This document shows, in pieces, positions 61,019 to 64,000 of a stretch of DNA of 64,000 nucleotides. The notes under the pieces were generated by a model. That model was not told the DNA's origin. It saw only the letters and a program-made list of their open reading frames with translations, and did no database searches. Both the position numbers and the translations under genes were made by a program. This stretch comes from Paenibacillus sp. HWE-109 (GTDB taxonomy: Bacteria > Bacillota > Bacilli > Paenibacillales > NBRC-103111), in assembly GCF_022163125.1 (NCBI RefSeq), contig NZ_CP091881.1, positions 3,410,001 to 3,474,000 of the forward strand, given 5' to 3'. Position 1 is the stretch's first letter. Each line of letters begins with the position of its first letter.

Positions 61019-62758
61019 CTAATTACCTCCTACGATCGATTCAGTTTGTTCGGTTTGAGCAAGCAACTCTATAATTTCATCGCTTGTTTTGCATACTAGA
61101 ATTTGATTAACCAATTGTTTGCACTTCTTGGCATCGCTGCTTAGAAGGCGGTGTTTGACTTGCAGAAGCGTTTGGACAGAGATGCTCAACTCCTCAATCC
61201 CTAACCCCAGCCATATCGGCAAGGCGCGGATATCCCCCGCCATTTCGCCGCACACGCCTACAGGAATACCTACACTTTTGGCGGCATCAATGACGTGTTT
61301 GAGAAGCCTGATGACTGCTGGATGATACGGATTGTATAAATGCGCAATGTTCTCATTCATTCGATCAACCGCCAAGACATATTGAACAAGATCATTCGTA
61401 CCAATACTCATGAAATTCACTTCACTGGCCAGGACATCGGCGATCAGCGCCGCGGCCGGCACCTCAATCGTTAATCCCACTTCAATATTCGCATTGAAAG
61501 GAATGCCTTGCGCGCTTAATTCTGATTTGGCTTTCTCCAGAATTGCTTTGGCTTCACGGACCTCATCCAAGGAGGTAACCATGGGGTACATGATTTTCAC
61601 ATTCCCGTAATGGCTCGCCCGCAGAATTGCTTTGAGCTGGATCACGAATAACTCCTTGCGATCCAATGAAATTCGAATAGCACGATACCCTAGAAAAGGA
61701 TTATCCTCTTTGGGCAGCGGCATATAATCGAGCTTCTTATCCCCGCCAATATCAAGCGTACGAATGACGATGGGGCGGCCTTTGAGCTGCTTGGCCGCAT
61801 GACGATACACTTCGAACTGTTCCTCCTCGCCAGGCAGGGAGTCGCGATCCATGTATAAGTATTCCGTCCGAAACAGACCTACACCGGATGCTCCATTGCG
61901 CAAAACCTGATCAATCTCCATAACCGAATTAATATTGGCGTGCAAATTCACATAGCTGTTGTCCATGGTTACAGGCGCCACATCGGCGATTTCCTGCAAG
62001 CTCTCCTTGAACTCCAGCCAATTCCTTTTGCGAGCTTGATAACGCTCAATTGTCGTCTTGTCCGGATTAATATAAAGTGTACCTTCTTGACCATCGATGA
62101 TCAAGAAATCGCCATTTTGAATGGGTCTCAGCAGCTTTCCTTCCAACCCAAGCACATAAGGGACGGACATCGCTCTTGCCATAATAGAAACATGCGAATG
62201 CGTGCCACCGAGAATCGTTAGCAGTCCCAGTACTTTCGTTGGATCCAGATGCGCTAGTTGCGATGGTGTAAGTTCTTTGGCCACTAATATGTAAGGATGA
62301 TCAATCGGAGGCACGGTTGTGCTTGTATCCCCTAGCAAATGCTTGAGCAGCCTGTTGCCGACATCCTTGATATCCAGCGCCCGTTCTTTCATGTATTCAT
62401 CATCAATCATATTAAACATACTGACAAACTTGTCGATGACTTCCTTGACAGCAACTTCAGCCGCCTTGTACTGCAATTCTATAATGCCTTGAATCTCATT
62501 CATAAAGATAGGATCTTCCAGGATCGCTAAATGAGCATCAAATATATACGCTTGATCCTGTCCGACGACTTCTTTGATCTCCTGCTTGATCAGCTCAAGC
62601 TCATCTTTGGACGAGCGAATCCCATCATATAACCGCTCAAATTCGTAAGCCAAATCGGTAACATCGATCATTTTCTCAGGAAAATCCCACTCCCAGGTAG
62701 GAATGACAAAAGCCTGACCCATCGCAATCCCTGATGACGCGCCTATTCCTCTGATCAT
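61019..62758 (-). CDS. ptsI: PTS enzyme I (phosphoenolpyruvate-protein phosphotransferase)
   Basis: 579 residues, close to the usual 570. N-terminal HPr-binding helical part; the phosphohistidine site is in GGTHSHVSIMARAMSVP (about 185-200), where most enzymes I have GGRTSH; the PEP-binding TIM barrel includes GVGLFRTEYLYMDRD, RTLDIGGDKKLDYM, and the C-terminal GTNDLVQYVLAVDR and VCGEMAGD. It passes phosphate from PEP to HPr. It overlaps the upstream EIICBA gene by 4 bp; no ptsH lies between them, and HPr must be encoded elsewhere. Confidence 0.92.
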   Translation of the reverse strand: MIRGIGASSGIAMGQAFVIPTWEWDFPEKMIDVTDLAYEFERLYDGIRSSKDELELIKQEIKEVVGQDQAYIFDAHLAILEDPIFMNEIQGIIELQYKAAEVAVKEVIDKFVSMFNMIDDEYMKERALDIKDVGNRLLKHLLGDTSTTVPPIDHPYILVAKELTPSQLAHLDPTKVLGLLTILGGTHSHVSIMARAMSVPYVLGLEGKLLRPIQNGDFLIIDGQEGTLYINPDKTTIERYQARKRNWLEFKESLQEIADVAPVTMDNSYVNLHANINSVMEIDQVLRNGASGVGLFRTEYLYMDRDSLPGEEEQFEVYRHAAKQLKGRPIVIRTLDIGGDKKLDYMPLPKEDNPFLGYRAIRISLDRKELFVIQLKAILRASHYGNVKIMYPMVTSLDEVREAKAILEKAKSELSAQGIPFNANIEVGLTIEVPAAALIADVLASEVNFMSIGTNDLVQYVLAVDRMNENIAHLYNPYHPAVIRLLKHVIDAAKSVGIPVGVCGEMAGDIRALPIWLGLGIEELSISVQTLLQVKHRLLSSDAKKCKQLVNQILVCKTSDEIIELLAQTEQTESIVGGN

Positions 62759-64000
62759 CCGTTCGTCCCCCCCGTAGATTTAGTAGGCTTTAAGACAACG
62801 GACATGACAGAACCTTGGCCTTTTTTGACAGTTTTGAACGGAGCAAAGCTCCAGGACTTCACCAGATCCGGATTCGTGACAATCATCGGTGTCGCCAAGG
62901 ATGAGGCAAATTTCTTCACCTTATTATAATTAAACTTAATCAAGAGCTGTCCTGCCTCTACCTTGTCCCCTTCTTTCACAACGGCATTGAAGCATTTGCC
63001 TGGCAAACTGGATGTATCAATCCCGATATGCAGTAAGACTTCAAGGCCTTCCTCCGTCAAAATACCGAGCGCATGCATAGTCGGATAGATGTGCATTATG
63101 GTGCCAGCCACAGGAGAAACCAACTCTCCTTTTTCAGGAATGAAAGCAACACCATTACCGACCAAGCGCGAGGCAAAAATGCGGTCAGGCACTTCCTCGA
63201 TGGGGATCATGCGACCTTGCATAGGGGAAGTGAACAGCACAACATGGATGTCTTTGCGCAATACTTTCATGATTTCTTCACGAATCAACTCTGAGAATGT
63301 TCCGAACACGACCTGAACATTGCCTCCTCCAAGTCGAATGACGCCTGCTGCTCCTAAGTGTCGTAATGCCGTGATGTCCATCAAACGATCATTGACAAGT
63401 GTAAGTCGCAATCTGGTAATGCAGGCCTCAATCTTCTTAATATTGTCTTTCCCGCCGAGTGCTTGCAAAATAAGGGGGGATCGATAAGGAATATCACCCG
63501 CCCATTCTTCTAATGAAGAACCTTCTTCCCTGCCTGGTGTAGGAATTTGAAACCGCCGGATCGCCCATCGAAACAAGAAATAATAGAGTAACCCATAGAC
63601 TAAGCCAATCGGTATCAAAAGCAAGCCATTGTGTGATAAATGCAAATTAATGATGTAGTCAATGGCACCCGCGGAATAAGAAAAACCATGCTGAATATGC
63701 AGTTCATAAGCTAACCACATCGCCGCACCTGATAAAATAGCATGAATCACAAATAAATAAGGTGCGACAAAAAGAAAGGCAAATTCAATGGGCTCCGTCA
63801 CACCCGTCAAAAAAGAAGCAAGTGCGGCTGTCAGAAAAGTGGCTTTAATCTTAGGTTTGAGATCCTCCCGCGCTTCGCCAATTATGGCAAACGCGATGGC
63901 AGGAAGCGCAAACATCATGATTGGATATAAGCCCGCCATATACGTACCAGCCGTTGGGTCTCCCGCAAAATAACGCGGCAAATCACCATAGGCCATATGA
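62755..64000 (-). CDS. PTS glucose/N-acetylglucosamine-type EIICBA, N-terminus outside window
   Basis: At least 414 residues are visible and the frame stays open to the window edge. The visible order is the end of the EIIC membrane domain (FAGDPTAGTYMAGLYPIMMF, then TEPIEFAFLFVAPYLF), EIIB with the phosphocysteine in IKKIEACITRLRLTLVN (about residue 195), and EIIA with the phosphohistidine in VLLHIGIDTSSLPGKCF (about 320). The FAGDPTAGT segment is common to GlcNAc and glucose transporters, so the sugar is undecided. It is coupled to ptsI by a 4-bp overlap. Confidence 0.9.
   Translation of the reverse strand, partial: HMAYGDLPRYFAGDPTAGTYMAGLYPIMMFALPAIAFAIIGEAREDLKPKIKATFLTAALASFLTGVTEPIEFAFLFVAPYLFVIHAILSGAAMWLAYELHIQHGFSYSAGAIDYIINLHLSHNGLLLIPIGLVYGLLYYFLFRWAIRRFQIPTPGREEGSSLEEWAGDIPYRSPLILQALGGKDNIKKIEACITRLRLTLVNDRLMDITALRHLGAAGVIRLGGGNVQVVFGTFSELIREEIMKVLRKDIHVVLFTSPMQGRMIPIEEVPDRIFASRLVGNGVAFIPEKGELVSPVAGTIMHIYPTMHALGILTEEGLEVLLHIGIDTSSLPGKCFNAVVKEGDKVEAGQLLIKFNYNKVKKFASSLATPMIVTNPDLVKSWSFAPFKTVKKGQGSVMSVVLKPTKSTGGTNG

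Overview
The window looks like a chromosomal segment of a Paenibacillus-type member of the Bacillota. Strong AGGAGG ribosome-binding sites, many GTG/TTG starts, a tyrosine T-box leader, CcpA with acsA/acuA/acuC, YlbF/YlbG/YlaN, an Asp23 protein and an RqcH of Bacillus type all fit. This is inferred from gene content; no rRNA or tRNA gene is present to confirm it.

Layout. 1-2823: the 5' part of a Ca2+-type P-type ATPase (minus) and divergent rqcH. 2824-6010: ATAAGAG hairpin repeats holding an IS66-family element (ISBst12 type) whose right end is itself split by an IS3/IS150-family element; both target duplications can be read exactly. 6094-29875: housekeeping and metabolic genes: ugd-galU-PHP operon, LysR regulator, ylbG, a Rhizobium-type asparaginase, ylbF, an XPB-helicase pair, two Gfo/Idh/MocA oxidoreductases, CBS protein, M20 hydrolase, YugN, FtsW-family protein, Asp23 protein, Ca2+/H+ antiporter, ylaN, a His-less HPr-like protein, a VTT-domain membrane protein, a GAF-GGDEF protein, then rpsD with its promoter and leader.

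29857-47043 is a degraded prophage integrated in the 3' end of rpsD. A 16-bp direct repeat (CGAGTTCTACAGCCGT) marks both ends, and the probable original rpsD terminator now lies beyond the right end. Inside, mostly on the minus strand, run small early genes, a late-gene set (terminase small and large, portal, prohead protease/scaffold, head decoration, a capsid stub) and a fused YolD/WYL remnant. No integrase, repressor, replication, tail or lysis gene is recognisable, and terL, portal, protease, mazG-like and yolD-like genes carry frameshifts or nonsense codons. In contrast, several accessory genes are intact: an overlapping DUF3696-type ATPase + PIN nuclease pair, a HEPN protein with an R-x4-H motif, a SEC-C/YkgJ cysteine-cluster protein, an AbiC-like membrane protein and a second two-TM membrane protein. 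Intact likely defence genes within a decayed phage backbone is the main reason to look closer. The ATPase-PIN operon, lying with its own terminator between terL and portal, is my best candidate for a little-described system. A phased array of TGTAACGTTACA palindromes upstream of terS is the other strong novelty.

47044-64000: displaced rpsD terminator, more hairpin repeats with a 39-bp IS3 end remnant, a second intact and apparently identical IS66 copy with an 8-bp target duplication, then tyrS under a T-box, a class A penicillin-binding protein with FN3 domains, acsA divergent from acuA-acuC, mtnN, ccpA, a small zinc-ribbon protein, a DJ-1/PfpI protein, PTS enzyme I and a partial PTS EIICBA running off the end. 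The acs/acu/ccpA/PTS block joins acetate activation, its acetylation control, carbon-catabolite regulation and sugar uptake.
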